Notes: generated from the sequence alone by a model not told the origin. A stretch of DNA of 64,000 nucleotides from Sphingomonas sp. Leaf22 (GCF_001421715.1 NZ_LMKP01000044.1:90857-154856), one strand, 5' to 3'; shown: positions 25,142 through 34,474, counted from the stretch's first letter. Numbers and translations: made by a program.

Positions 25142-25669
25142 TCAGCGCAGTCCCGGCCGGCACCCCCGCACCACCGTTCCGATCGCCTTGTCGCCGGGCA
25201 GTTGCGCGACCGGGCCGTCGTCGATGGCGAAGCCGATCGCGCCGGCACGGGCCAACGCGTCGAGAAAGGTCTGCCCGGTCGTCACCGCCGCTTCGGCCGC
25301 GCCGTCGACGGTCTGCGTCGGGAAGGTTGCGGCGGCATCGGTGACATAGAGGCGGATCGTGCGGCCCTGCCCCGGATGGACGAAGACGATGCGCTTCGCC
25401 CGCGGGTCGCAGCGGATGGCGAAGGCCGCCGCGCCGTTCGATTCGTACAGCGCGGCGCTGCCGCTCGCCGATGCCTGATAGCGCCAGCGCCCGGCCAGCG
25501 GCGTCGCGCCGTCGAGTTCGGGGGTCGGCAACTCGCCGGGCTTGAGCGCGCGTGGCGAAGGCGTGGGCCGGGGTGTAGGGGTCGGGCGCTCGGTCGGGGC
25601 CGGCGCAGGCGGCGGTTCGCTGGAACAACCCGCCAGCAGCACCAGCGACCAGAGCGCGACTCCCCGCAT
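25142..25669 (-). CDS. Lipoprotein, paralogue of its upstream neighbour
   Basis: A 175-residue lipoprotein: MRGVALWSLVLLAGC gives a lipobox with Cys15. A Pro/Thr-rich linker (about 18-45) is followed by a beta-rich domain with GRWRYQASASGSAALYES, FAIRCDPRAKRIVFVHPG and GFAIDDGPVAQLPGDKAIG. The same pattern (G-W-x-Y, G-S-A-A-x-Y, A-x-x-C, A-K-x-x) occurs in the gene just upstream, so the two are paralogues from a tandem duplication. Its ATG overlaps the upstream stop (TGATG). The domain looks like the periplasmic invasion-associated/DUF type found in sphingomonads, but I cannot name it. Confidence 0.75.
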   Translation of the reverse strand: MRGVALWSLVLLAGCSSEPPPAPAPTERPTPTPRPTPSPRALKPGELPTPELDGATPLAGRWRYQASASGSAALYESNGAAAFAIRCDPRAKRIVFVHPGQGRTIRLYVTDAAATFPTQTVDGAAEAAVTTGQTFLDALARAGAIGFAIDDGPVAQLPGDKAIGTVVRGCRPGLR

Positions 25670-26187
25670 CAGCCGCGGCAATCCTCGGTCACGCGCAGGA
25701 TTTCCGCCCAGCTCGGCAGGACCAGTCGCCCGATCCCGGCGCCTTCGACGACGAAGCGGCCCCGGCTGAACCCGATCGCGTCGAGCAGCCGGTCGCTGGC
25801 CGGCAGCGCCATACCGACGCCGCCGTCCATCGGCTGCACGGTGACGCTGCGCTGCGTGCTGGTGGTGCGGATCGTCACCGTGCCGGCGGCGGGGCGGGGC
25901 GTGGCGAGGACCATCGTCACCTGCTTCGCCGCGCGGTTGCAGGTCAGGGTCGCGACCGGGGCCGCACCGCGAACGCCATAGATCGCCGCCGATCCGGTGC
26001 CGAGCCCACGATACTGCCAGTCGCCGAGAGTGCGCGGCAGGTCGCGCCAGTCGCTCACCGGCGGCGAGGTCGGCGCGACGGCGGCGGGTCGTGGCGCGGG
26101 CGATGGTGCGGTGACCGGCTCGGGCGGCGCACCCGGCGGCACGCACCCGGCCAGCAGGAGAGCGGGGGCAAGGAACTTGATACGCAT
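25669..26187 (-). CDS. Lipoprotein, paralogue of its downstream neighbour
   Basis: A 172-residue lipoprotein with lipobox LLLAGC at residues 10-15. A Pro/Ala linker is followed by a domain with GDWQYRGLGTGSAAIYGV, ATLTCNRAAKQVTMVLA and GMALPASDRLLDAIGFSRGRF, clearly related to the next gene. The start is taken at ATG 26187, six bases after AAGG; a GTG at 26193 is the alternative. The two genes form a translationally coupled pair of unknown function, probably both on the periplasmic face of a membrane. Confidence 0.75.
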   Translation of the reverse strand: MRIKFLAPALLLAGCVPPGAPPEPVTAPSPAPRPAAVAPTSPPVSDWRDLPRTLGDWQYRGLGTGSAAIYGVRGAAPVATLTCNRAAKQVTMVLATPRPAAGTVTIRTTSTQRSVTVQPMDGGVGMALPASDRLLDAIGFSRGRFVVEGAGIGRLVLPSWAEILRVTEDCRG

Positions 26188-26260
26188 CGCCACCTTATGG
26201 GCGATGCGGGCGGCGGCCTCAACCGGCGATGGGGCGTCGCGCCGCTTCCATCGAACCGCT

Positions 26261-26358
26261 CGTCATTCCGGCGCAGGCCGGAATCCATGGATCGGGAACG
26301 GTCGTGATGGAGTCGAGAGCATCCGACCCAATGGATCCCGGCCTGCGCCGGGATGACG
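26261..26358. repeat. CGTCATTCCGGC-type dispersed inverted repeat
   Basis: The left arm CGTCATTCCGGCGCAGGCCG and the right arm CGGCCTGCGCCGGGATGACG enclose about 55 bases. A half copy (AAGCCGGGATGACGA) is at about 26450-26466, next to the uvrB stop. A homologous element with CCCGCGCAGGCGGGG arms is at 36582-36678. It lies between the lipoprotein pair (minus) and uvrB (minus). Confidence 0.75.
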
Positions 26359-26474
26359 ATCTCTAAGCCATCTTCACGCACGCGCAGGCGGAAGGCCATA
26401 CACGCCGACGTTGCGTGTTCAGCGTTGGCGTCAGTGTCTACGAATCCGGCCCAAGCCGGGATGACGACCGTCGG

Positions 26475-28679
26475 CTACCGCCCCCGCCCGCCCCCGCCGG
26501 CCATGCGCATCGCCTTCTGCTTGCCATAGCGGGTCTTGCGGGTACCGGGCTTGCCTTCGTTCGATCGGCCCATGATCGGTGCCTTGTGCTCGCTCGCCGG
26601 CAGGCCGAGTTCCTCGTTTTCGAGACTGCGGATCTCGTCGCGCAGCCGTCCGGCGGTCTCGAACTCCAGATTGGCCGCCGCCTCGCGCATCTGCTTTTCG
26701 AGGCTCTCGATATACGACCGCAGATTGTGGCCGACCATGTGGCGCGGGCCGTCCTCGTCGATCTCGACCGTCACCTGATCGCGCGAGGCGACGTCGGCGA
26801 TGATATCGCCGATCTGGCGCTTGATCGTCGTGGGCGTAATGCCGTGCGCTTCGTTATATTCGCGCTGCTTTTCGCGACGGCGATCGGTTTCGGCAATGGC
26901 GCGTTCCATGCTGCCGGTCATCCGGTCGGCATAGAGGATCACCCGCCCGTCGACGTTGCGCGCGGCACGGCCGATCGTCTGGATCAGCGAGGTTTCGCTG
27001 CGCAGGAACCCTTCCTTGTCGGCGTCGAGGATCGCGACCAGCCCGCATTCGGGAATGTCGAGTCCTTCACGCAACAGGTTGATGCCGACCAGCACGTCAT
27101 AGACACCCAGGCGCAAGTCGCGGATCAGCTCGATGCGCTCCAGCGTCTCGACGTCGCTGTGCATGTACCGGACTTTCAGACCGGCTTCGTGCATGAACTC
27201 GGTCAGGTCTTCGGCCATGCGCTTGGTCAGCGTGGTGACGAGCGTGCGATAGCCGTTCTTCGCCGTCTCCTTGGCCTCGTGGATCAGGTCGTCGACCTGT
27301 TCCTCGACCGGGCGGATCGTGATCGGCGGATCGATCAGGCCGGTCGGGCGAATGACCTGTTCGCTGAACACGCCGCCGGTCTGCTCCATCTCCCACCCGC
27401 CGGGCGTCGCCGACACGCACACCGTCTGCGGCCGCATCGCGTCCCATTCGTTGAAGCGCAGCGGCCGGTTGTCGATCGCGCTCGGCAGGCGAAAGCCATA
27501 TTCGGCCAGCGTGATCTTGCGCCGGTGATCGCCGCGCGACATGCCGTTGATCTGGCCGATCGTCTGATGGCTTTCGTCGACGAACAGCAGCGAATTTTCC
27601 GGAAGATATTCGAACAGCGTGGGCGGCGGTTCGCCCGGCAGGCGTCCGGTCAGGAAGCGGCTGTAATTCTCGATCCCCGCGCACGAACCGGTGGCGGCGA
27701 TCATTTCCAGATCGAAATTGGTGCGTTGTTCCAGCCGCTGCGCCTCCAGCAGCTTGCCCTCCATGACCAGTTCCTTCAGCCGCTCGGTCAGTTCGTGGCG
27801 GATCGCCTCGCCCGCCTGTTTCAGCGTCGGTCCCGGCGTCACATAGTGCGAATTGGCATAGACGCGGATCGAATTGAGGCTGGCGACCTTCTTGCCGGTC
27901 AGCGGATCAAATTCGGTGATCTCCTCGATATCGTCGCCGAAGAAGGTGATCCGCCACGCGCTGTCGTCATAATGCGACGGGAACAGTTCGAGGCTGTCGC
28001 CGCGCACGCGGAAATTACCGCGCTGGAACGCGGCGTCGTTGCGCTTGTATTGCAGCGCGACCAGCTTGCGGACGATCTCGCGCTGGTCGACGACATCACC
28101 CTTCTTCAGGTCGAAAATCATCGCCGAATAGGTTTCGACCGATCCGATGCCGTACAGGCACGATACCGACGCGACGATGATGACGTCGTCGCGCTCCAGC
28201 AGCGACCGGGTGGCCGAATGCCGCATCCGGTCGATCGCCTCGTTGGTCGAGCTTTCCTTTTCGATATAGGTGTCGGACCGCGCGACATATGCTTCGGGCT
28301 GGTAGTAATCGTAATAGCTGACGAAATATTCGACGGCATTGTCGGGGAAGAATGACTTCATTTCGCCGTACAACTGCGCGGCAAGGATCTTGTTGGGGGC
28401 AAGGATCAGCGCCGGGCGCTGCAATTTCTCGATCGTCTTGGCCATGGTGAAGGTCTTGCCCGAACCGGTGACGCCCAGCAGGACCTGATCCTTCTCCCCC
28501 GCGCGCGCCGCCGCGACCAGTTCGCGGATCGCGGTCGGCTGGTCGCCGGCGGGTTCGTAATCGGACTTGATGACGAAGCGTTTGCCCGCATCCACCTTGG
28601 CCGGGCGGGCGGGACGGTGAGGGACGAAGGTCTGGCCGGTTTCCGGCTCGGACAGGTCGGTGCGGATCGTGATCGCCAT
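26475..28679 (-). CDS. uvrB: Excinuclease ABC subunit B
   Basis: The 734-residue damage-verification helicase of nucleotide excision repair. Walker A GVTGSGKT is at residues 69-76, followed by the beta-hairpin YYDYYQPEAYVA that is threaded between the DNA strands, DESH in the helicase core, QTIGRAARN (motif VI) and the C-terminal UVR motif (SLEKQMREAAANLEFETAGR) that binds UvrC. A Gly/Arg-rich tail follows. ATG 28679 begins MAITIRTDLSEP; longer upstream reading is rejected because homologues start near here. It is divergent from the amidohydrolase gene. No LexA box was identified in the short gap. Confidence 0.98.
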   Translation of the reverse strand: MAITIRTDLSEPETGQTFVPHRPARPAKVDAGKRFVIKSDYEPAGDQPTAIRELVAAARAGEKDQVLLGVTGSGKTFTMAKTIEKLQRPALILAPNKILAAQLYGEMKSFFPDNAVEYFVSYYDYYQPEAYVARSDTYIEKESSTNEAIDRMRHSATRSLLERDDVIIVASVSCLYGIGSVETYSAMIFDLKKGDVVDQREIVRKLVALQYKRNDAAFQRGNFRVRGDSLELFPSHYDDSAWRITFFGDDIEEITEFDPLTGKKVASLNSIRVYANSHYVTPGPTLKQAGEAIRHELTERLKELVMEGKLLEAQRLEQRTNFDLEMIAATGSCAGIENYSRFLTGRLPGEPPPTLFEYLPENSLLFVDESHQTIGQINGMSRGDHRRKITLAEYGFRLPSAIDNRPLRFNEWDAMRPQTVCVSATPGGWEMEQTGGVFSEQVIRPTGLIDPPITIRPVEEQVDDLIHEAKETAKNGYRTLVTTLTKRMAEDLTEFMHEAGLKVRYMHSDVETLERIELIRDLRLGVYDVLVGINLLREGLDIPECGLVAILDADKEGFLRSETSLIQTIGRAARNVDGRVILYADRMTGSMERAIAETDRRREKQREYNEAHGITPTTIKRQIGDIIADVASRDQVTVEIDEDGPRHMVGHNLRSYIESLEKQMREAAANLEFETAGRLRDEIRSLENEELGLPASEHKAPIMGRSNEGKPGTRKTRYGKQKAMRMAGGGGRGR

Positions 28680-28773
28680 GCGGATGGATATGGGTGACGC
28701 GGAACGGGACGGCAACATCGACCCTCGACACTTTGGCGAAAGCGGATAGCTTAAGGCCCAAAGGGGACCCAAC

Positions 28774-30102
28774 ATGCGCACACTGATCGCCACCGCCGCC
28801 TGCCTGTTCGCCGCGACGCCGGCCATGGCCGAACCCGACTGGGCACCCGCCGTCCGCGCCGATTACACGGCGTCGCTGGGCGGGATGTGGGACTGGTTCC
28901 ACCGCAATCCCGAATTGTCGTTCAGGGAGGTGAAGACCGCCGAGCGCATGGCGACCGAGCTGCGCGGCGTGCCGGGGATGCAGGTGACGACCGGCGTCGG
29001 TGGCACCGGCGTGGTCGGCGTGCTGAAGAACGGGGCCGGCCCGACCGTGCTGGTCCGCGCCGATATGGACGGGCTGCCGGTCGAGGAGAAATCGGGCCTG
29101 CCCAATGCCAGCAAGGCGCGGCAGGTCGGCGTCGACGGGGTCGAGGCGCCGGTGATGCACGCCTGCGGCCACGATACCCATATCACCGCGATGGTCGGCA
29201 CCGCCCGCCGGCTGGCCGCGCTCAAGGACCGGTGGAAGGGCACGATCGTCTTCATCGTCCAGCCCGCCGAGGAACGCGTCGGAGGTGCGAAGGCGATGCT
29301 GGCCGATGGCCTCTATAGCCGCTTTCCCAAGCCTGATTACGCGCTGGCCTTCCACGTCGCCGCCGGGCTGCCGGCGGGCATGGTATCGGCATCGGAGGGA
29401 ATCCAGTATTCGTCGTCGGACTCGGTCGATATCGACGTGCCCGGCATCGGCGCGCACGGGGCCAGCCCGCATGCCGGCAAGGACCCGGTCTATATGGCAT
29501 CGCAGCTTGTGATCGCCTTGCAGGGCCTCATCAGCCGCGAACGCCAGCCGCTCGACCCCGGCGTCATCACCGTCGGTTCGTTCCATTCGGGGCTGAAGCA
29601 CAATATCATCAGCGATATGGCGAAATTGCAGGTGACCGTCCGCGCCAATGACGAGGGGACGCGCAAGCAGCTGCTCGACGGGATCAGGCGCGTCGCGGGC
29701 GGCATCGGCACGCTGAACGGGATGCCCGCCGACAAGATGCCGGTGGTGAAGGTGATCGAGGGCACGCCGACCACGATCAACGACGCGCCGCTCGCCCGGC
29801 GGCTGAACGCGGTGATGGCGACGACACTGGGCCCGAAGAACGTGATGCCCTTCGAACAGACCGGCATGGGTGCGGAGGACTTCGCCTATCTGGTCCAGCC
29901 GGATTCCAAGGTGAAGGGCTATTATTTCGCGGTCGGCGGCACGCCGATGGCGGACATCGTCGCGGCGCGGAATGGCGGCGCACCGGTGCCGTCGCACCAT
30001 TCGCCCCTGTTCAAGGTCGCGCCCGAACCGTCGATCGTGACCGGCACGATCGCGATGACCGCCGCGGTGCTGGATCTGCTGGGGCCGAAAAAGGCGGGCT
30101 GA
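28774..30102 (+). CDS. M20 family amidohydrolase, exported
   Basis: A 442-residue metallohydrolase with a signal peptide (MRTLIATAACLFAATPAMA). Metal-binding signatures are VRADMDGLPVEE (about 93-104), HACGHDTHITAM (about 129-140), PAEERVGGAKAML (about 165-177) and HHSPLFKVAPE near the C terminus. It belongs to the M20D group (hippurate hydrolase, IAA-amino-acid hydrolase, HmrA-like) that cleaves N-acyl amino acids. The signal peptide implies periplasmic action on exogenous amides; the exact substrate is open. Confidence 0.92.
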   Translation: MRTLIATAACLFAATPAMAEPDWAPAVRADYTASLGGMWDWFHRNPELSFREVKTAERMATELRGVPGMQVTTGVGGTGVVGVLKNGAGPTVLVRADMDGLPVEEKSGLPNASKARQVGVDGVEAPVMHACGHDTHITAMVGTARRLAALKDRWKGTIVFIVQPAEERVGGAKAMLADGLYSRFPKPDYALAFHVAAGLPAGMVSASEGIQYSSSDSVDIDVPGIGAHGASPHAGKDPVYMASQLVIALQGLISRERQPLDPGVITVGSFHSGLKHNIISDMAKLQVTVRANDEGTRKQLLDGIRRVAGGIGTLNGMPADKMPVVKVIEGTPTTINDAPLARRLNAVMATTLGPKNVMPFEQTGMGAEDFAYLVQPDSKVKGYYFAVGGTPMADIVAARNGGAPVPSHHSPLFKVAPEPSIVTGTIAMTAAVLDLLGPKKAG

Positions 30103-30125
30103 CCCCGCCTTATCCCCGCCCCACC

Positions 30126-30386
30126 CCGTTCGGTTCGAGCAGCTTCGAGCTTGTCGAGAAGCGCCCGTCGAGAACTCGCTGTTCGGGGCAACCCCTTCTC
30201 GACTTCGGTTCTCGACAGGCTCGAACCTGCGCTCGAAGCAAACGGAAGGGAGGGTGGAAGTACGAAAAAGGCCGTTCGTGCTGAGCAGGGGCCGAGCGAA
30301 ATCGAATACCCGTATCGAAGCACCCGCCACCAATGGTTCTTCGATACGCCCCTTCGACAAGCTCAGCGGCTACTCTGGACGAACGG
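30126..30386. repeat. GTTCGAG/CTCGAAC dispersed repeats, two elements in tandem
   Basis: The first element, 30126-30244, has CGTTCGGTTCGAGCAGCTTC on the left and a CTCGAA...AACGG arm on the right, with GAGCTTGTCGAGAAG/CTTCTCGAC pairing inside. The second, about 30277-30386, carries TTCGATACGCCCCTTCGACA and CTGAGC arms. A compact related copy is at 32840-32958 and a fragment near 2213-2262. They fill the gap between the convergent amidohydrolase and glutaminase genes. Confidence 0.75.
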
Positions 30387-30392
30387 GTGGAG

Positions 30393-31307
30393 TCACCCGA
30401 ACACCGACCAATCCGCCTTGTCTGCCAGCAACTCCAGCGCGCGTATGCCGAGGATCGAATTCCCCTGCCGGTCGAGATTGTTCGACCACACAGCGATCGA
30501 CGCGACCTGCGGCACGATGGCGAGGATGCCGCCTCCCACCCCGCTCTTGGCCGGCAGCCCGACCCGGTATGCGAAGTCGCCCGACCCGTCATATTGCCCA
30601 CAGGTCGTCATCAACGACAGCAGCCGCCGCGTCCGCGTGGCGCGCCTGTCGCCCGCCGCATCGCCGGTCCGCGCGGTGCGGGTCAGGAACAGCCCGGCCT
30701 TCGCCAGCGACTTCGCATCGATCTCGATCGCGCATTGGTGGACATAGGCCTCCATCACCTCGTCGATGTCGCAATGCAGATTGCCGTGATGCTTCGCGAA
30801 ACTCATCATCGCGCGGTTCAGGTCGCCGCCGGTGCGGCCGGTTTCCAGCACGTCCTGATTGAGGATCACGTCGGCCAGCCCGGCCTCGCGGCCAATGAAG
30901 TCGACCACCGCGCGCGCGCAATCGTCGGCCTGGTGCTCGACCAGGATGTCGCACACCACCAGCGCGCCGGCATTGATGAACGGATTGCGCGGCACGCCCT
31001 TGTTGCGTTCGAGGTCGACGATCGAATTGAACGGATCGCCCGACGGCTCGCGCCCGACGCGCTTGAACACCGCGTCCCCGCACGCCTCCAGCGCCATTTC
31101 GAGCGCAAAGACCTTGGCGATGCTCTGCAACGGAAAGCGGATATGGGAATAGCCGCCATGGAACAGCCCGCCATCGGGCGTCGCCACCGCCATGCCGAAC
31201 CAGTCGGGCGGATAGTCGAGCCCGGCGTCCGCCGCCGCCTCGATTTCGGCGGCGTTGGCGGTGATCTCCTCCGTCACCTCGGCGACGATGCGGGCGAGGT
31301 CGGTCAT
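30393..31307 (-). CDS. glsA: Glutaminase
   Basis: A 304-residue glutaminase that converts glutamine to glutamate and ammonia in the cytoplasm. The serine-dependent site QSIAK puts the nucleophile at Ser62 and the general base at Lys65. Further family blocks are PRNPFINAGA (about 108-117), MMSFAKHHGN and the C-terminal AKSGVGGGILA. The start at 31307 gives the common length; an upstream in-frame extension has no binding site. It is flanked by dispersed repeats on both sides. Confidence 0.95.
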   Translation of the reverse strand: MTDLARIVAEVTEEITANAAEIEAAADAGLDYPPDWFGMAVATPDGGLFHGGYSHIRFPLQSIAKVFALEMALEACGDAVFKRVGREPSGDPFNSIVDLERNKGVPRNPFINAGALVVCDILVEHQADDCARAVVDFIGREAGLADVILNQDVLETGRTGGDLNRAMMSFAKHHGNLHCDIDEVMEAYVHQCAIEIDAKSLAKAGLFLTRTARTGDAAGDRRATRTRRLLSLMTTCGQYDGSGDFAYRVGLPAKSGVGGGILAIVPQVASIAVWSNNLDRQGNSILGIRALELLADKADWSVFG

Positions 31308-31400
31308 GGTGCTTCCTTGTTGCGAGACGGACGGCAGCGTTAGCACGCACCCGTCACCTGCGTGAACCGTTCCCCGGCGCAGGCGGGGATACGGCTTTAG

Positions 31401-31580
31401 GACCGATCGACATTCAGCTGTCAGGCCAGCAAACTACTCCCCTCCCTGACAAGGGAGGGGCTGGGGGTTGGGTCGGTCTGCGAGGGAAAGTGGGCGCGCC
31501 ACAACCGGCCTACCCACCCCCGACCCCTCCCTTATCAGGGAGGGGAGAAGGCAAGACCGTACTGAATGTCGATCGGCCCT
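31401..31580. repeat. Compound inverted-repeat element, copy 2, overlapping the gspF stop
   Basis: Same structure as 22553-22730: GACCGATCGACATTCAG at the left, ACTGAATGTCGATCGGCCCT at the right, and an inner CTCCCCTCCCTGACAAGGG palindrome. The minus-strand TAG of gspF (31579-31581) lies across the right end, so the element forms the end of the gene. The part between 31308 and 31400 shows only a GGCGCAGGCGGGGA half-repeat. Confidence 0.82.
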
Positions 31581-32805
31581 AAATCTGCACCAGATTGTTC
31601 AGGTTGATGATCGGCAACAGGATCGCCAGCACCATCATCAGCACCAGCCCGCCCATCAGCAACAGCACCATCGGTTCGACCAGCGCAACCAGCGTCGCCA
31701 CCAGCGCGTCGAGTTCGCGCTCCAGCTCGCCCGAGGCGCGGTCGAGTGCCGGTGCCAGCCGCCCCGACGTCTCGCCGGAGGCGACGATCGCGACCAGCAT
31801 CGACGGAAAGATTTCCGCCTCCGCCATCGCCGCGCGTAAGGACAACCCCTCGCGGACCCGCGCGGCGACGGTCAGCGCCTTGTCGCGCACGAAGCGGTTG
31901 GGGGTGACGGCGGCGGCGGCGTGCAGCGCCTCGACCAGCGGTACCGCGCTGCCCACCAGCGTGGCGAGGCTGCCGGCGAAGCGCGCGGCATTGTGCTGGC
32001 GGCTGAACCGGCGGAACGGCGCGCGCGTCGCCAGCCGCCGGTCGACCGCCAGCCGGTTGCCCGGCACCTTCAGCCAGCGCGCCCCGACCAGAAACAGCAC
32101 CAGCGCCGCCACCGCCACGTACAGACCGTAGTTCTGGATGAACGCCGACAGCGCGATCAGCGCGCGGGTCAGGAACGGCAATTCCGCCCCGCGCGACACG
32201 AACACGCGGACGATGTCGGGCACGACATAGACCATCAGCAGCACCATCATGCCGAAGCTGACCGTCGCCAGCAGCGCCGGATACAGCAACGCCAGCTGCA
32301 TCTTCTGGCCATTGGCCTGCCGCGTCTCGACGAAGTTCGCGAGGTGGTTGAGCACGTCGGGCAGCCGCCCCGACTGTTCCCCCGCCGCGACCGAGGCGCG
32401 GTAGAATTCGGGAAACGCCTTGGGATGCCGCGCCAGCCCCTGCGCGAAGCTGCGCCCGTCGAGGATCGCGGCGCGCACGTCGAGCAACAGCGCGTTGACC
32501 GCCGCATTGTCGGCCTGTCCGGCGACGATGCGCAGCGATTCCTCGATCGAAATATCGGAGCCGACCAATGTCGATATTTGTCGCGTCAGCGTCGCCAGCG
32601 CCTTGCTCGACACCCCGCGCCGGAACAGCCGGGGCAGCTGGATGCTGCCGAGCTTCGGACCTTTTTCCGCGGCCTCCTCGACCGACAGTGGCAATTCGCC
32701 GCGTTCGCGTAGGATCGCGCGGGCGGCGGCGGGGCTGGACGCTTCGACCACGCCCTTGACGGTCGCGCCAGTGCGGGAGGCTGCGCGGTAGGTGTAGGCG
32801 GTCAT
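31579..32805 (-). CDS. gspF: Type II secretion inner-membrane platform protein GspF
   Basis: A 408-residue polytopic protein, the core of the T2SS platform. Two copies of the T2SSF domain (about 70-193 and 275-396) carry the motifs RQISTLVGSDISIEESLRI and GSLATLVGSAVPLVEALHA. Each is followed by long hydrophobic helices (about 170-190, 222-242, 375-400). The start MTAYTYRAAS matches the family. It lies 187 bases after gspE, a gap occupied by a dispersed repeat, so coupling to the rest of the gspLMEF operon may be altered. Confidence 0.96.
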   Translation of the reverse strand: MTAYTYRAASRTGATVKGVVEASSPAAARAILRERGELPLSVEEAAEKGPKLGSIQLPRLFRRGVSSKALATLTRQISTLVGSDISIEESLRIVAGQADNAAVNALLLDVRAAILDGRSFAQGLARHPKAFPEFYRASVAAGEQSGRLPDVLNHLANFVETRQANGQKMQLALLYPALLATVSFGMMVLLMVYVVPDIVRVFVSRGAELPFLTRALIALSAFIQNYGLYVAVAALVLFLVGARWLKVPGNRLAVDRRLATRAPFRRFSRQHNAARFAGSLATLVGSAVPLVEALHAAAAVTPNRFVRDKALTVAARVREGLSLRAAMAEAEIFPSMLVAIVASGETSGRLAPALDRASGELERELDALVATLVALVEPMVLLLMGGLVLMMVLAILLPIINLNNLVQI

Positions 32806-32839
32806 GGCACCCCCCTATCCAACCCCATCCCCACCCAAA

Positions 32840-32958
32840 CCGTTTGGTTCGAGTAGCGATCGAGCTTGTCGAGAGCGCGTATCGAGAACGCCTCTCCCCG
32901 GGCGAACCGTTCTCGACGGACGCTTCTCGACAAGCTCGAAGCTGCTCGAACCAAACGG
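32840..32958. repeat. GTTCGAG/CTCGAAC dispersed repeat inside the gsp operon
   Basis: CCGTTTGGTTCGAG at the left and CTCGAACCAAACGG at the right are exact complements. Inside, GAGCTTGTCGAGA and TTCTCGACAAGCTC also pair. The element lies between gspE (stop 32993) and gspF (start 32805), on the gspLMEF transcript. Confidence 0.85.
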
Positions 32959-32992
32959 ATTTTGCGGGGTTGAGGGTTCGAGCGCGAAAGGA

Positions 32993-34474
32993 TCACCCCT
33001 CGTCCCGCACGACCCGCGCGACCTCCTCGACGGTGGTCACCCCCGCCTTCACCTTCGCAACGCCATCGTCGAGCAACGCCGGATTATCGACCCGCGCCGC
33101 GCGTTCCAGTTCGGCCTCGGCGACGCCGTTGTGGATCATCGCCTGCAACCGGTCGTCGACCGCGACGACCTCGTACAGCCCGGCGCGGCCGCGATAGCCT
33201 TCGTGATGGCACGCCTCGCACCCGCCCTTGCGCCACAGCTTCTTGCCCGGCTTGATCGCGCCGCCGAGCAGGACGCTGTCCGCCTCGGTCGACCGATCCT
33301 GCCACCGGCATTCCATGCACAACCGCCGCACCAGCCGCTGCGCGACCAGCCCGACCAGCATCGGGGCCAGCAGATACCGCTCGACCCCCATGTCGATCAG
33401 CCGGGTGACCGATCCGATCGCGGTGTTGGTGTGCAGCGTCGACAGCACGAAATGGCCGGTCATCGACGACCTGACCGCCGTCTGCGCGGTTTCCTGATCG
33501 CGGATTTCGCCGACCATGATGACGTCGGGGTCCTGCCGCAGAATCGCGCGCAGCCCCCGCGCAAAGGTCATGTCGGTGCGCGGATTGACCTGCGTCTGGG
33601 CGATGCCGGCCAGTTCATATTCGATCGGATCCTCGACCGTCATCACATTGCGGCGACGATCGTTGAGGCGGGTCAGCGCGGTATAGAGCGTCGTCGTCTT
33701 GCCCGATCCGGTCGGTCCGGTGACGAGCAACAGCCCATGCGGCCGTTCGAGCAACCGCCCGAACACGCTTTCGTCGCGCTCCGACATACCCAGCCCGCCC
33801 AGGTCGAGCATCATGCCGCCACGTTCGAGCAACCGCAGCACCACCCGCTCGCCATGCTGGGTCGGCATGGTCGACACGCGGGCATCGACGTCGTGCCCGC
33901 CGATGCGCAGCGTCACCCGCCCGTCCTGCGGCGTACGGCGCTCGGCGATGTCGAGTTTCGCCATCACCTTGATCCGGCTGACCAGCAGCGGGGCGAGCGC
34001 GCGCGGCGGCTCGACGATGTCGCGCAGCACCCCGTCGATGCGGAAGCGGACGACGAGGCGCTTTTCCTGCGTCTCGACATGGACGTCGCTCGCGCCTTCC
34101 TTGATCGCTTCGAGCAACAGGGCGTTGATGAGGCGGATGACCGGCGAATCGTCGCGCGCGTCGAGCAGGTCGTCGACCGCCGCCGCGCTGTCTGCCAGCG
34201 CCGCCAGATCGGTTTCGGCCAGTTCGATGTCGGCGGCGGTGGTCGCGCTGCCGCCATAGCTCGCCTGCAACGCCGCATCGAACGCGGCATCGTCCAGCGG
34301 AACGAACGCGATACCCGGCGCGACCCGCTGTACCTCCAGCATCGCATCCAGCGTCGCATCGGCGCGGTGGACGCACTCCATGCCCGCCTTGCCCAGCCGG
34401 ATCAGCACGCCCCCTTTACGCGCATAGCCATAAGGCAGGCGGACGGGTTCGGCATGGAGCAGCGTATCGGTCAT
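32993..34474 (-). CDS. gspE: Type II secretion ATPase GspE
   Basis: The 493-residue cytoplasmic ATPase that powers pseudopilus assembly. An N-terminal domain (about 1-95) that binds GspL is followed by the N2 domain and the RecA-like core: Walker A GPTGSGKT at 253-260, the Asp box and Walker B/His boxes (VGEIRDQET at 321-329). The zinc-binding tetracysteine loop uses Cys386, 389, 419 and 422. ATG 34474 overlaps the gspM stop by four bases (ATGA), showing translational coupling. Confidence 0.97.
   Translation of the reverse strand: MTDTLLHAEPVRLPYGYARKGGVLIRLGKAGMECVHRADATLDAMLEVQRVAPGIAFVPLDDAAFDAALQASYGGSATTAADIELAETDLAALADSAAAVDDLLDARDDSPVIRLINALLLEAIKEGASDVHVETQEKRLVVRFRIDGVLRDIVEPPRALAPLLVSRIKVMAKLDIAERRTPQDGRVTLRIGGHDVDARVSTMPTQHGERVVLRLLERGGMMLDLGGLGMSERDESVFGRLLERPHGLLLVTGPTGSGKTTTLYTALTRLNDRRRNVMTVEDPIEYELAGIAQTQVNPRTDMTFARGLRAILRQDPDVIMVGEIRDQETAQTAVRSSMTGHFVLSTLHTNTAIGSVTRLIDMGVERYLLAPMLVGLVAQRLVRRLCMECRWQDRSTEADSVLLGGAIKPGKKLWRKGGCEACHHEGYRGRAGLYEVVAVDDRLQAMIHNGVAEAELERAARVDNPALLDDGVAKVKAGVTTVEEVARVVRDEG

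Noticed and set aside
28096..30360. 754-codon minus-strand frame across uvrB and the amidohydrolase
   Set aside because: Crosses two real genes in other frames and shows low-complexity antisense composition.
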